DNA from: Diphasiastrum complanatum
Taxonomy: Eukaryota; Streptophyta; Lycopodiopsida; Lycopodiales; Lycopodiaceae
Length of the DNA stretch: 64,000 nt
Assembly: GCA_029204225.1 (NCBI GenBank)
Contig: CM055098.1
Span: forward strand, 20,745,097-20,809,096
Direction of reading: 5' to 3'
Part shown: one piece after another, positions 24,731-37,067 of the stretch
Layout of the letters: every line of letters starts with the position of its first letter
How positions within the stretch are numbered: the stretch's first letter is position 1
The notes under the pieces: generated by a model
Database searches by the model: none
What the model was told of the DNA's origin: nothing
The model's input: only the letters and a program-made list of their open reading frames with translations
Position numbers and translations under genes: made by a program

Positions 24731-25685
24731 GTGCGCAGCGTAATAAACTATCTTTCTCTTTCTCTATGCATGACTACGCCTATCAATATCGAACAAAACA
24801 ATAGTGATAGAAATCACATTTGATCTTATAATAACTAACTTTAAATTCATTAGTACTACGGTGATTATGTAGCCACACATTTAAGCATTGAATTATCAGA
24901 CAAATAATCAGTCGCGAAGAACTATAGAAACGCATAAATTCTAAGATGAAGTTGAACGCAATAAGAAGATAGAATTGATTACGCATGAAAATGAAATAGA
25001 TGTAGATGAGTACAACAAATTGCGGATCAAAGCCGCGTACTCTAAGCTATCTTTGAGCAGCTAAATAAAAGTCTAAATTAAGCGGAATGCTGAAAAATAG
25101 TAAGCGCAATAGCAATCTCTAAACAAGAAGTGAGCTAGAATGCTCAGGAGTGTCCAAGCTTGCAAGCTTGAGAGAGAGAACGCTAACTATTCAATACTTG
25201 ATGATTGATCTTCATGCTTCAATCTATGAGATATAGAAATATGAAAAGTTATTTATACTAAGCAATTAGGTCACCAAATGTGTCATCCAATTGGCTGTGA
25301 TGTGATGGCATCCATCCAGTTAGGACTTATTAGAAACTACTTGCTGATGAATTAATGCAGGTCGGTGGCTTTGGTCGTAAATAGTATGTCTACAAATTTG
25401 AAGGTGAACTGTCACTCTATAGAAATGAATGTAAACTGTCATGCGAAAAATGTGAAGGTCTTCACCAACATCATTTCCTTAACATTTGAGGCATCTGGCA
25501 TTTTGCGAGAAAGCCGAAGTGAGAGAAAATCCCAAAGACGAAAATCTCGAAAATGCCGACACTGTGAGCCGTTTCCAAGTAGTTATGTAGACTGTGTAAA
25601 AACAGGAAGAAATCTGCAGGTCTAGATAAAAATTGGACAAAGACTAAAATGTCGATTAGTCGATTAGTAGGAGAATAATCTAACA
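24731..25685 (-). repeat. Copia LTR, family B, truncated (minus orientation)
   Basis: Matches 29925-30835 base for base with scattered differences and ends in AATAATCTAACA, the reverse complement of the TGTTAGATTATT LTR start. The internal-side end is missing at about 24731, where the palindrome array begins. Confidence 0.8.
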
Positions 25686-25802
25686 CACAAGATATGACAG
25701 CAGATATTTTTACCAAAGCATTAAGCTTGGATACACATAGAAAGTTCTGTGCAGAACTAAGTTTGAAGGTCAAGGCATTTAATGATTCAGATTAAGGGGG
25801 AG
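25686..25802 (+). pseudogene. Copia RNase H tail and polypurine tract
   Basis: Plus-strand frame QDMTADIFTKALSLDTHRKF down to a stop, then ATTAAGGGGGAG immediately before a plus-oriented LTR at 25803. Only the last 35 or so residues of RNase H remain. The upstream part was replaced by the opposite-strand LTR. Confidence 0.85.
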
Positions 25803-26517
25803 TGTTGGATTATTCTCCTACTAATCAACTAATCAACATTTTAATCTTCGTCCAATTTTTATCCAGATTTCTTCGTGTTTTTACACGGTCTACATAACTA
25901 CTCGAAAATGGCTCACAATGTCGGCGTTTTCAGGATTTTCGTCTTTGGGATTCTCACTTCGGCTTTCTCACAAAATGCCAAATGCCTCAAATGTTAAGAA
26001 AATGACGTTGGCAAAGACCTGCGCATTTTTTGCATGACAGATTACGTTCATTTCTATAGAGTGACAGTTCATGTTTAAATCTTTAGACAAACTATTTATG
26101 ACCAAAGTCACCGACTTGTATTAATTCATCAGCAAGTAATTTATGAGAAGTACTAACTAGATGGATGCCAGCACATCACAACCAACTGGATGACACATTT
26201 GGCGACCTAATTGCTTAGTATAAATAGTTGTTCATATTCCTACATCTTAAGATTTGAAGGATGAAAATCAAACATCAAGTATTGAATAGTTAGCGTTCTC
26301 TCTCTCAAGCCTGTGAGCTTGGACACTCATGAGCATTCTAGCTCACTTCTTTAGAGTTGATTAGAGATTGCTATTGCGTTTACTGCTTATCAGCATTGCG
26401 CTTAATTCAGACTTATATTTAGCTGTTCAAAGATAGCTTAGAGTACGCGACTTTGATTCACAACTTGTTGTACTCATTTACATCTGTTTCATCTCATACT
26501 GAATCAATACTATCTGG
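25803..26517 (+). repeat. Copia 3' LTR, family B, truncated (plus orientation)
   Basis: Begins TGTTGGATTATTCTCC after the purine tract and matches the reverse complement of 29839-30835 until about 26517 (ACTATCT), where the match stops. Confidence 0.8.
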
Positions 26518-27003
26518 AATACAATCACTAATGAGCTGAGTCCCTTCCTTAACTAAGGAATACTCTATCCCAAGAATATTGTATATTTAATGCACACAAT
26601 TTTTAACTAATGAACTGAAATGATTCACTAATCATGCATCTCACAAGCAATATAAATCAAAACCATCAGTTTCTAGTGAATCCACATCACACTGATCGTT
26701 TTACCAATTAACTTCATCTTGGAGTAATCAACTACTCAAGTTAATTGCCAAATTCACCTAGAATAGAGTCCTAAGCATGGACCAACTATTCATAGAATTG
26801 TTATTGATAACTCTACGCATGCATACACTGTCTCATACCTTGTCTAAACTCCATTTGGTGTGTTCTGGGCCTCACAAGGATATTAGTTACTTTTGGGTCA
26901 CATCGAGTATGACGTGGCATAACTAACAGCTTGATTTACTGGAGTACCGTGTATTCAAGACTAGGAGTATACTGAATCCTACTTACTGGCCATGGACATA
27001 ACA
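26518..27003. other. Unidentified 480-bp segment between LTR copies
   Basis: This segment separates two plus-oriented LTR copies. It has no open frame of note and does not match other parts of the window. It may be a piece of another element. Confidence 0.5.
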
Positions 27004-27035
27004 CAAGGCATTCATGGATTCAGATTAAGGGGGAG

Positions 27036-27509
27036 TGTTAGAGTATCTCCTACTAATCGACTAATCGACATTTTAATCTTTGTCCAATTTTTATCCAGAC
27101 CTACAAATTTCTTCGTGTTTTTACACAGTTTACATAACTACTCGGAAACGACTCACAGTGTCGGCATTTTTGGGACTTTTGTCTTTGAAATTTGTTTTGA
27201 TTTTCTCACAAAATGCCAGATGTCTCAAATGTCAAGGAAATGACGTTGGCAAAGACCTTCGCATTTTTTGCATGACAGTTTACGTTCATTTTTGCAAAGC
27301 GACAGTTCACCTTCAAATCTGCAAATAAACTGTTTACGACCAAAGCCACCGACTTGTATTGATTCATCAGCACTGGATGGATGCCAGCACATTACAGCCA
27401 ACTGGATGATGCATTTGACGACCTAATTACTTAGTATACATAACTGTTCATATTCCTATATCTCATAGATTGAAGCATGAAGATCAATCATCAAGTATTG
27501 AATAGTTAG
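27036..27509 (+). repeat. Copia LTR, family B, 5' half (plus orientation)
   Basis: A second copy of the LTR start (TGTTAGAGTATCTCC) preceded by 30 bases that repeat the end of RNase H and the purine tract (GGATTCAGATTAAGGGGGAG). It stops at GAATAGTTAG, where the minus-strand integrase region of element B begins. Confidence 0.8.
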
Positions 27510-29838
27510 TAGTCGACTGAGGAACCTCAAAGTTCAATATGTCGGACAAGTCAAACAAGTCGGCTACATGGGCTTTGCCTTTTTCCTTGAGGTCGATAAA
27601 CTGAACTTCGATGAAGATGACATCTTGTCTAGTGAATATCTTCGACTTGATAGAATCGAACAACTTGTAAGCTTGATCTGAAGTAGTGTAGCTAATGAAA
27701 ATACATTTGATACTCTGGAAGTCGAGTTTCTTCCTGAGATCATGAGAAATCTGCGCATAAGCAGTACATCCAAAAACTTTTAAGTTCGATAAAGAAGGTT
27801 TGGTACTTGTCCAAACTTTGAATGGTGTTTTGTCTGAGAGGCCTTTAGTAGGACATATGTTCTGAATATAGGTTGTTGTTGAGACAGCTTCAGCCCAGAA
27901 TGACTTTGGAAGTGCCACATGTGATAACATGCACTTTGTCGATTCGACTAAGGTTCCGTTCTTTCTCTCAACAAGACCGTTTGATTGAGGCAAATAGGAG
28001 GTAATGTATTGTTGCTCAATGTCGTTGTTAAGACAGTACTTCTTGAATTTAGTGGAGATGTATTCTCCCCCGTTGTTGGACCTCAATGCTTTAATTCGTT
28101 TGCCAATTTGATTTTCTACATGCTCTTTGAATTGTCTAAACTTGATGAAAGCCTCTGATTTCTACATAATAACATTTGTTCAACTGAAAAATTCGTCAAT
28201 AGAAATAATGAAATACTTTGCATCTAGCAATGAAGGAGTTTGCATAGGTCCATATATATCTGAATGAACAACATCTAGCAGAACTTTTGTTGCATGCCTA
28301 TGACTCGATCTAAAAGGAATCCTAGTCTGTTTTCCAAGGATGTAGCTATGGCAGACAGAGAGACGACTTTGCTATAAGGATAGTCGAGATCAAGTCCAAG
28401 CAATTGTTTGGACATGTTCGATACAGTGGCATAATTGTCCTAAGCGATGATGCCATAGTAATGCTTTATTGACAAGAACAGAGGCTTGACTAGAATCAAA
28501 ATAACAGTGTGCCAATCTATATAAGTATACATGTCTCTTGCCCGAGTGCAAGGATCTTATTACTTCTATCGATAATTCTGCATTGATCAGACTCAAACTC
28601 CACCTTATGACCTAAATCCGAAATTCTACTTACGGATAACAAATTTGTAGAGGGTTTGGAATATACAAAACTTTTGACCGTAGTTTGAATTGATTATGCT
28701 GGAATCTTAATCTTACAATACTTTCACCTTCGATAGTGTGAGTACTATCATCACCAAGATGAACATACTTCTTTGTGTTTTAAGGCATATAGACTTGCAA
28801 AATATCACGATGATTGGTCATATGTTGAGTAGCTCCGGAATCCAGAAACCACAAATTATCCGAATTTGTGTATTTGTCTTTGACCATAAAAGCGCCTTCG
28901 TCCATTTCGACTTCAAGAGATGCTATAAATGTATTTGCTTATTGATCAGGTTGCTTGGCTGCATTCTTCACTTTGAGAATTCGACAATCTTGGATCTCAT
29001 GATTATTGCATTTGTAATACCTGCAAAACATCTTCTTCTACGATGAATGTGGATTCGATGATTGTTCTTGACTTTGAGTCTATTTCTGATTCGATGCAGA
29101 CTGCTTGGAGCTTTTCTGCTTCTGTTGTTTCGAGCCCTTGTTGACATATAGAGCATGAGACGAAGAAGTAGACGAAGTGTCTTGACTTCTTCGATTATCT
29201 TCTTGCAGCAACATAGTGATAACTCTGGTAAGAGTTAAATCTGAGTGTGTTGTGATGATCATCACCCAGTTCTCATATGTGGAGGGCAGGCTTGAAAGCA
29301 ATGTCATAACTGTGTCTTGATCGTCTATGACTGATCTGACAACGGCCATCTGTTGCAAGAGATTCTTAAACTGGTTGATATGATTTTGAGGAGAATCACT
29401 ATTCGACATCTTAAGTGTGAAGAATTTTCTTCGAAGATGCAACTTGGTAGTTACGTCTCTCACATCATATAGTGAGCTCATGATGTCCCAAACTTCTTTT
29501 GAAGTTTTGGCTTCAGCTATGGCCAATCTGAGTATCTGATATATTGAGGATAATAAGCACGAAAGCTTTACCATCCTTCGATTTTCATTTCGAGTCTTCT
29601 ATGTCAACTTCAGGCTTTACTTCGATACCTATAACAACATCCCACAACTCATTGGCATCCATCTGAAAACTTAGTCTGTCGACGTTAAGAGAGATACCGT
29701 GCTATGGAAATCAATTCTCTGATACCGAAACAAATTGATTCGAACTGAAGAATAATTTGATATCGCAAAAGATATCAAGTATAAGATCTTGCACTCTGAT
29801 ATAGTATTAGGCCTTGAAGAATCAATGCTCTGATGCCA
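27510..29838 (-). pseudogene. Copia element B: gag, protease, integrase (5' half)
   Basis: Minus strand from the primer site (TGGCATCAGAGC, 29827-29838): gag UBN2 region (29574-29080, EVWDIMSSLYDVRDVTTKLH, NHINQFKNLLQQMAV), knuckle CRYYKCNNHEIQDC (second Cys is Tyr), protease WFLDSGATQHMTNH, pre-integrase LWHHRLGQL, and integrase with HSDIYGPMQ, LRSNNGGEYIS, SNGLVERKN (28380-27510). The copy ends after integrase; RT and RNase H are absent. Several stops interrupt it. The same family supplies the plus-strand remnant at 53066-53795 and 60466-60904. Confidence 0.85.
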
Positions 29839-30835
29839 TGTTGGAAAGAGGTGTAAAAAGAATAGGTCGAATAGAATCAAACAAAAAGAATTCGAATGAC
29901 AAGAAAGAAAACCTATCGTGCACAGCGAAATAAACTATCTTCCTCTTTCTCTATGCATGACTACGCCTATCAATTTCGAACAAAACAATAGTGATAAAAA
30001 TCACGTTCGATCTTATAGTAACTAACTTTGAAATCATTAGTACTATGGTGATTACGTAGCCAAACATTAAAGCATTGAATTATCAGACAAATAATCAGTC
30101 GCGGAGAATTATAGAAACGCATACATTCTGAGACGAACCTGAACGTAATAAGAAGATAGTATTGATTCAGTATGAAACGAAACAGATGTAAATGAGTACA
30201 ACAAGTTGCGGATCAAAGCCGCGTACTCTAAGCTATATCTGAACGACTATATATAAGTCTAAATTAAGTGCAATGCTGATAAGCAGTAAGAGGAATATCA
30301 ATCTCTAATCAACTCTAAAGAAGTAAGCTAGAATGCTCAGGAGTGTCCAAGCTCGCAAGCTTGAGAGAGAGAACGCTAACTATTCAATACTTGATGATTG
30401 ATTTTCATGCTTCAAAGCAATTATGTCGTCAAATGAGTCATTTAGTTGGCTGTAATGTGCTAGCATCCATCTAGTTAGGACTTCTCAAAAATTACTTGCT
30501 GATGAATTAATGCAAGTCAGTGGCTTTGGTTTTAAATAGTCTGTTTGCAGATTTAAATGAACTGTCACTCTGCAAAAATGAACGTAATCTGTCATGCGAA
30601 TAATGCGAAGGTCTTTGCCAACGTCATTTCCTTAACATTTGAGACATCTGGCATTTTGCGAAAAAGCCGAAGTGAGAGAAAATCCCAAAAGATGAAAATC
30701 TCGAAAATGACACTGTGAGCCGTTTCTGAATAGGTATGCAGACTGTGTAAAAACACGAAGAAATCTGCAGGTCTGGATAAAAATTGGACGAAGATTAAAA
30801 TGTCAATTAGTCGATTAAAGGAAAATAATCCAACA
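29839..30835 (-). repeat. 5' LTR of element B (complete)
   Basis: 997 bases; on the minus strand it runs from TGTTGGATTATTTTCC to CTCTTTCCAACA and is followed directly by the primer site. It is the only full-length LTR of this family in the window. Confidence 0.9.
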
Positions 30836-31509
30836 ATAAGAACATCAGAAATGCATTACAATACAAAGTTTGATATGGTTGCACATTGATTTTACAAAGA
30901 GGGTAACAATAAACAATCGTCTTTCTTACTTCAAAGGGTGGAATGAGTGAGATGGATACTCACGTGGCATAGTGAACTAATGGACACCAAATTGCAAGTT
31001 TCACCTTCTGAACTAGACTTGAGGCCCCTGTGTCCTTTTCCTATACACAAAAGTAACTGCCTTCATGCAACTATGAGCTACAAACCGCCTCAAAATTATG
31101 ATGATCCTTTGTTTATCATTATGTTGAAGGAAAAAAAAAGATAAGTTTTTCTTGAGAAATTGAAAAGGTGATATGTGTGCTGGTTACACATTGCTTAAAA
31201 AAGTGCAAAGTTGAAATTGTGTGATTAGAAAATATTATCAAATATGTTTGAAGCTCATGTATTGTGTTTTGTTTTGTTTTGTTTTCCTTGAGGTAGAGAA
31301 CAATACCTATTACATTTTTTGTGTGAAAGATATAACGGATCGATAAGCTTTCACTAATATTAGTTGATCTTTATCTAATTACAATTTTGCGATTGTGTTT
31401 TTTTTTGCAAGACATATAGAAAATGTCTTTAATATTGGATGAAAAAATAGTTGACTTTTCAGATATGTGTCCTGAAAACTTCTTAATTCATGGTTTGTGA
31501 GATCTAAAA

Positions 31510-31745
31510 CTACGAATACTGAGAAACAAATATTCTGAGATATTGATCGTCAATATTGTGAATAGTCATCACGGATATTGTGAATACTGATCGTGAATAT
31601 TGTGAATATTGACCTGTGATTGCGAATACTGAGAAATGTATATTCTAAGATATTGATCATGAATATTGTGAATACTGATTGTGAATACAAATCGTGAATA
31701 TTGATCATATATTCTAATCAAGAATACTCTTGAATATTGAAATAT
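31510..31745. repeat. GAATATTGTGAATACTGATC minisatellite
   Basis: Ten or so degenerate copies of a unit of about 16-22 bases built from GAATATTG, GAATACTG and ATCGTGA. The order is irregular. Confidence 0.75.
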
Positions 31746-32295
31746 AGATTATGAATGCTAAAATGTGATTATTCAGAAGTAAAGATTGCAATTGTTGAAT
31801 TTGATTACAACTATGTTGAAGAAAAAAAAATACAATTATATGTATAATCAATCATAATAACAACATTATGAGCCCACTAAGCTTTGAAATTGCAAAGAAT
31901 CTTATTAAGATCGAGTGAAAGCTTTAGAGTCATCAAAGTTTACATCCAACTATTTGCAACAAACAAAAATTTGATTAGTTAGGACATGAACAAACGGGCC
32001 TGAATCTCTCTCTCTTTTTCTCTCTTAGGGCCGGGGTGTTGAGAAAAAGACAAATTTTTATTGGAAAAAGAGTCCCTGACTGTTGAAGCGACCTGCTGCC
32101 ATCAACGATCTTTATTCCTTGGTATTTGGTTACTTAGGACAGGGAGCGGCTTTTGTCTTCTCGAGAATTTGTAGATGTCTTAAGGTAAGATCAATCTTTA
32201 AAAAGCTGGAGGTGCAGCGATGGTATGATAAGTGCGATTGAGTAGATCCAGTTCTATCTATAACAAAATTCACAGAGTGACATGCAAAGCGTCAT

Positions 32296-32423
32296 GAAAT
32301 TGTACCGGCAGCGTTTTGATTAAAGGGAAGTTCTGCTAATTTTTGGGTAGAGAATACTAGAAATTGTACCGGCAGCGTTTTGATTAAAGGGAAGTTCTGC
32401 TAATTTTTGGGTAGAGAATACTA
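32296..32423. repeat. Perfect 64-bp tandem duplication
   Basis: Two identical copies (32296-32359 and 32360-32423) beginning GAAATTGTACCGGCAGCG and ending GTAGAGAATACTA. Identity suggests a recent event. Confidence 0.95.
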
Positions 32424-33149
32424 GAGATGATAAGAATTTTTGATAGAGTTTCTGAGGCATCAACTTGGTTGCAGCATATTATGATGTGGGTCAACATAGA
32501 TGCCAGTGATATGGCCTAGAATCGATGAAATATTCCTGCTTCTGGACACCTATAGTCTGACAAGAGTTTTGCTGGGCGTATTTGTTGAGACAAACCTCAG
32601 TTCCACAGCTTGAAACCACAGTTTTGTTGTGGAAGAGAATCAGACAAAGACGAGTCATAGTGGAAGAATATCAGGCCATACAAGCAGAAAGGATAGAAAA
32701 GAGGGGTTTAGCATACAAGACAGAAGAGGAACAACTTGAAAGAGATACTCAACAATCTTCCAAGCGCATCCATCAATAGTTCTTTCAAACAGAAATTAGA
32801 AAAAAAGGTCAACTAAGACAACTAAGATTGCAGAAGTATAAGTTCACAACTGTTGCTACTTTTTTGTATCACTTATGGGTGACAGGCCATCTTAAGAAGA
32901 ACTTCCCATCGTTTTTAGAAGAATATAATGTATTGTTTTGACTATGACAACCTGAAGCAAACATCTCATCTAACAACAATGGAGCAACTATAGAGCTTAT
33001 GATACAAGTCCTATTGCTGGTCTTTCAAGGTTTTGGAAGTGTTGGCTTTTTTAGTTTTTGACGTTCTTTTGTCATAGAGATTTACAAAATTTCATGCGAA
33101 GGACATCTCTTGTTTTTGCCCTCTCATTTTCAAGCGACCAATATCTTCC

Positions 33150-33716
33150 GTCTCTCCTCCTCTAGACTCCCCTCCTCATTCACGCCAGGCCGTGCTTCTT
33201 CTTGATGGTCCCATGCCTGCCTCCTCCTCTGTTTCTCCTTCTATCAAATCTTCCCTTTCCACTGCTACTCCTCCATTTGGTTGTCAACCTCCTTCTATCC
33301 TTGTTGCTTTGCCTTCTCAGCCCCTTGAATGGGTTCTTTACCATGCTTGCGGTCGTTTCTTCTCCCCCAGAGGAGGTGTTGCTCGTCACCAGCGTTCTTG
33401 CCACGTGCTGCTTCAGTCATCTCATAAATGGCCCTCCTCTCTCGGCATCTCATTCGCCCTATGCTTCAGCTTGGTCCTGGATTTCTTCTCTTGATGTCTA
33501 GTGCTTTCCACTTGGGATTTTCTCATCTAAGCTCTACTTTCTTATTCCCTTGGCTCTTCGTCGTGAATCTCAATTTGCTATGTGTCTTTCGTTCGATCGT
33601 TTGGCGATTGACCCCTACGACGTTGTGGCTTCAAACTTATTTCTTCTTTTTCCCCTTTGGTGTTTGGTCCTTCCTCCAAGGGGAGGGGAGGCTGGTCATA
33701 GGAAAACTCGTGCACA
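33150..33716 (+). pseudogene. Non-LTR retroelement J, N-terminal zinc-finger part
   Basis: First of three pieces of one element. A Pro/Ser-rich stretch is followed by a zinc-finger-like motif (CGRFFSPRGGVARHQRSC) and, after a frameshift, LLFPLWCLVLPPRGGEAGHR. Such a finger ahead of the reverse transcriptase is known in early-branching non-LTR elements. The piece ends at the GCACA duplication where a 1.75-kb insert begins. Confidence 0.6.
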
Positions 33717-35469
33717 TGTAAAATTGTATCGACCAAATTGACCAAGAAATAAAGGCTATCCAGTCTTCCATTCTTTTTGTTTGAAACATATTTTTAAATA
33801 TTAGAGCTTATTACTCTAACTGATGAAATATGTGTGCATAGTATCATCACCTGAAGACAAGAAATGAAATTGTAGATCAATGCTAACAGTTTGATGTGCA
33901 GGTTCTAGAAATAGAATCTAATGATGAACCATTTTATGGTATGACTCCTAACCCTTTCTTAAGGGTATGTGCAGGTACTAAGAAGAGTACCTGAAGAATG
34001 AAACTAAAGAAACTTCTTAAAGCTTGAAGATGGTACCTGAAGAAGGCTTTCTCCAAAGTCTATAAAGAAGGCTCAATCGATTCTATAAAGATTTGGAGAA
34101 GAAACCAAAGGCCTGATCACCCTTTGTGTCACACTCCACTATGATTGGGAATGGGCAACCCCTAGAAAAAAGGGCCTAGGAATTGATGAAAATTATGCAA
34201 GATAAGATGGACATATACAAGCTTTTCCCATGTCATAAAAAACACTTGGGGTGAATCCCAATGCTGTAAACCTACCTTCCACCCTTATCAATATGTAACT
34301 TACCTACTTCGCCACATGGCTTGTAAGCCATAAGACACCTAGGAAAATGCGCCCTCCTACTCCTCTTTTTGCTTTAACTAGTTGATAAACACCCTCTCAC
34401 ACCTATACACCTCACCCTCTCACTTTTTTTCTCCTAGAGTCTCCCTTACACCTCTCACACTTATTTTGGACACCTCAGCCACTCTTTCAAGGCTACACAT
34501 TCCCTATAAAAGGAGTAACTCGCCCCTCTCCCTCATTATTCATCTCCTATTCATTTTGTTTTGCCTCTTGTTATTGCTTCTATGTGTGTAGGTGCTTGGA
34601 AGAAATCTTGGAGCTATTGCATGAGGAGGATCTATCAAGCTTGGATTGGGACCATTTTTTGAACCATTTTGGAACCATTTTGGAACCACATACACACACT
34701 CTCACTTTCTCCTACCTCTTTCATCTCTCTCTCTCTCTCTCTAAAACTTTCACACCATCCATAGCCTGAAGGCCATGCATGCCACATCATCCATAAGCCT
34801 GAAGGTCATGCATGTCACACCATCCATAACTTGATGGCCTTGCATGTCACACCATCCATAGCTTAATGGCCATGCATGTTTGATTTGGAACTTGTGTGTC
34901 TGATTGGAAGCTTGCATGTCTGATTTGGAAGCTTGCATGTATGATTTGAAGCTTGCATGTCGGAACTAGAGCTTGCATATCATACCATACCTAGCCTAAT
35001 GACTTTGCATGTTGGATTTGAAGCTTGCATGTCAGATTTGATTCATGCATGTCATGCCATCTAATGTCGAATGCCTATGCATGCTCCATTCTTGATCAGT
35101 AAGCTTTTGCATGTCATAAGAAACCACTTTTTCTTTGTAGGAGATTCTTTAATATCCAAAAATTTGTTAACATCTGATTGATGTAAAGATTCAAGAATCC
35201 ATCTTCTCAAATCACTGTATATGTATTTGGCCTTGGACCATTTGACCTTGCATAATTTAAAGAAAAATCCTTTGGGGAGGGGGGGTCCCCATGTTGACCC
35301 CTCAACAAGTCTCTGAATGAATGCTTTTGTGATTGAATGTTGAATTACTTCATTAAGATTTGAGTTCTTTTTGGTTTTATTCAACAGTGTTTTGTTGATT
35401 TGTTCTTTTTAAGTCACAACGTTTAAGTCAGGATTTTAGAAATTAGGAGACCTTCGCTTCAAGTTCACA
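33717..35469. mobile_element. Solo-LTR-like insertion K in element J
   Basis: A 1753-base insert starting TGTAAAATTG and ending AAGTTCACA, so it has TG...CA ends, flanked by the 5-base duplication GCACA (33712-33716 and 35470-35474). The reading frame of the host element resumes right after it. There is no internal coding region, primer site or second LTR, so a solo LTR is the simplest reading. A TATA-like CCTATAAAAGGAG lies at about 34502, so if this is an LTR it reads on the plus strand. Confidence 0.7.
34752..35060. repeat. Two adjacent minisatellites inside insert K
   Basis: First, four copies of a ~36-base unit (CACACCATCCATAGCCTGAA followed by GGCCATGCATGT) to about 34877. Then six or so copies of a ~21-base unit (CTGATTTGGAAGCTTGCATG). 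Both share a GCATGT end. Confidence 0.85.
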
Positions 35470-36642
35470 GCACATCTTCGTCACTTTCTATCATGAGACT
35501 GGAAAACCCTTCACGATGAAAACTTTGCCTGTTGTCAGCAGGCGCTTGCTGCTCGCAACTCTCAGGACCCTCAACCTCAAGGCACCCCACCTCTCCACCG
35601 CCGCCTTCGTCGCACTCTACATCTGGGGCAAGTTGGTGAGTATTATCATGCAACTCGAGCTCTAGCTCCTCTCACGCCCCGCTCCCTCTTCTACGAATAC
35701 TGTTGCTGCTCTTCAAGCTCTTCATTCTGCTTATGAAGGCGTTCTTCCCCAGTTTGTGGAGGACTTCGTACCTGATGTTGATTTGGTGCTTGATCGTGGT
35801 TCTTTCTCTCGAGCTTTCCATTGTAGTCCTCGTCTTGCTGTTGGTGGTCCCTCTGGTTTGGTCTATGAACATCTGCGTGATTGCTTTCCGCCTGAGGACT
35901 CTCCTAGTGGCTTTGTTCTTTTAGGTCAGCTCTTTTGTCGCTTCTGGGCACTTTCCTACTTCTATCGCTCATCTTCTAGCGGCGTCATGTTTGATCGCTA
36001 TGACTAAAGCTTTTAGCAGCGTTTGTCCTATCGCTGTTGGTGAAGTCCTCTTTCGTCTTGTAAGTTGCTCTATTTGTTTTCAGTAACAACAAATATTTGT
36101 CTCTTTTCTCTCTCCTCATCAGTTCGGTGTCTCTACTTTTGGGGGTTGTGAAGCTATGATTCATGGATTGCGTGCGATGCTTGATCTCCATCCTGACTGG
36201 GTTGTTCTCTAAGTGGATGTTTCCAATGCCTTCAATTATATTTCTAAAGCTGCGATCTTTCGAGAGTTGCAGGTGACTGGTGGTGAGTTGGCTCAACTTA
36301 TCCCTTTTCTACTATCTAGTCTATAGTAGGTACTCATCAAGGTGATCCTTTGGGTGGTCATCTCTTCGCCATAGCTCATTTATGTGTCCTTCAAGCTTCT
36401 ACATAGGCCTTTCCCTCCTGCTTATATCCTTTAGTTGTTGATGACACTCACATCATTGGTCCTGTTCATGTGGTGCTCCACGCCTTTCGTCATTTCTCTG
36501 AGTAGTTGGCTTCACTGGATTTGTCTATTCAACCTCACAACGGTTCAATGTGGTCTCCAGCAGGTCTTCCAGTGGACTTTGTTACTCCTCAAGACTTCCT
36601 TGCTCCTTTGGACGACATTCGCATTCTGGGTGTTCCTTTTGG
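35470..36642 (+). pseudogene. Non-LTR retroelement J, reverse transcriptase part
   Basis: Second piece. In one frame or another: DENFACCQQALAARNSQDPQ, AVGGPSGLVYEHLRDCFPPE (early RT motif), PIAVGEVLFRLV, QFGVSTFGGCEAMIHGLRAM, VDVSNAFNYISKAAIFRELQ (the D-x-x-N-A-F motif) and PLVVDDTHIIGP (catalytic DD, with Val-Val before it where Tyr/Phe-Ala is usual). Frames are broken by several stops and shifts. It ends at the TTCTG duplication of the copia insertion M. Confidence 0.75.
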
Positions 36643-36647
36643 TTCTG

Positions 36648-37067
36648 CAATTTTAGACAATCAGAAATTGAGAAACTTTGATCAAAAACGAATTTTGTAA
36701 TTCTGAATTTGAATTGTTTGCGACACTTTGTCTCTTCGCGACATCTTCGTGTTTTGTAAATTGTTTGCGACAGTTGACAGTTTTGAGCTTGAAGAAGAAT
36801 CAAGAATATTTCGCGAATTGTTCGCGATAGGTGATATTTGAACAAGAAACAAAATATTTCGCGACAAGAACTTGTTCGCGAATCTTTCGAGTCACCACAA
36901 GAAATCTGTTCACGAATCTTTCGAGTTATCACAAGAATATTTCGTGAATCTTTCGAGATTGAACATGAATAGAAATGTTTCGAGTTCAAGTTCGTTTCTC
37001 ATCCTTTGTCAATTAAACTGTGCACTTTGTTAGTAGAACCGAGATTTGTCTAATCAGGTGTTCTACA
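36648..37067 (-). repeat. 3' LTR of element M
   Basis: Matches the right-hand LTR from about 36706 to 37067, ending GGTGTTCTACA. The complement of a purine tract (GCTCCCTCTC) follows at 37068. It contains several TTCGCGAA-type palindromes. Confidence 0.75.

Larger units (their letters stand above)
30836..33140. other. AT-rich stretch without a recognisable gene
   Basis: No coding similarity recognised; small open frames such as 32582-32779 lack family motifs. The region contains an AT-rich minisatellite and a 64-bp duplication, listed separately. Confidence 0.5.

Noticed and set aside
24358-24804. Open frames across the palindrome array
   Set aside because: Frames exist on both strands because the palindrome has no stop in several phases; the repeated HG/IH/WII wording is the repeat itself.
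32582-32779. 65-residue Glu/Arg-rich frame
   Set aside because: No recognisable domain, no neighbouring exons, and it sits in decayed repetitive DNA.
35061-35384. 107-residue minus-strand frame inside insert K
   Set aside because: No family motif; it lies within a TG...CA insert best explained as a solo LTR.
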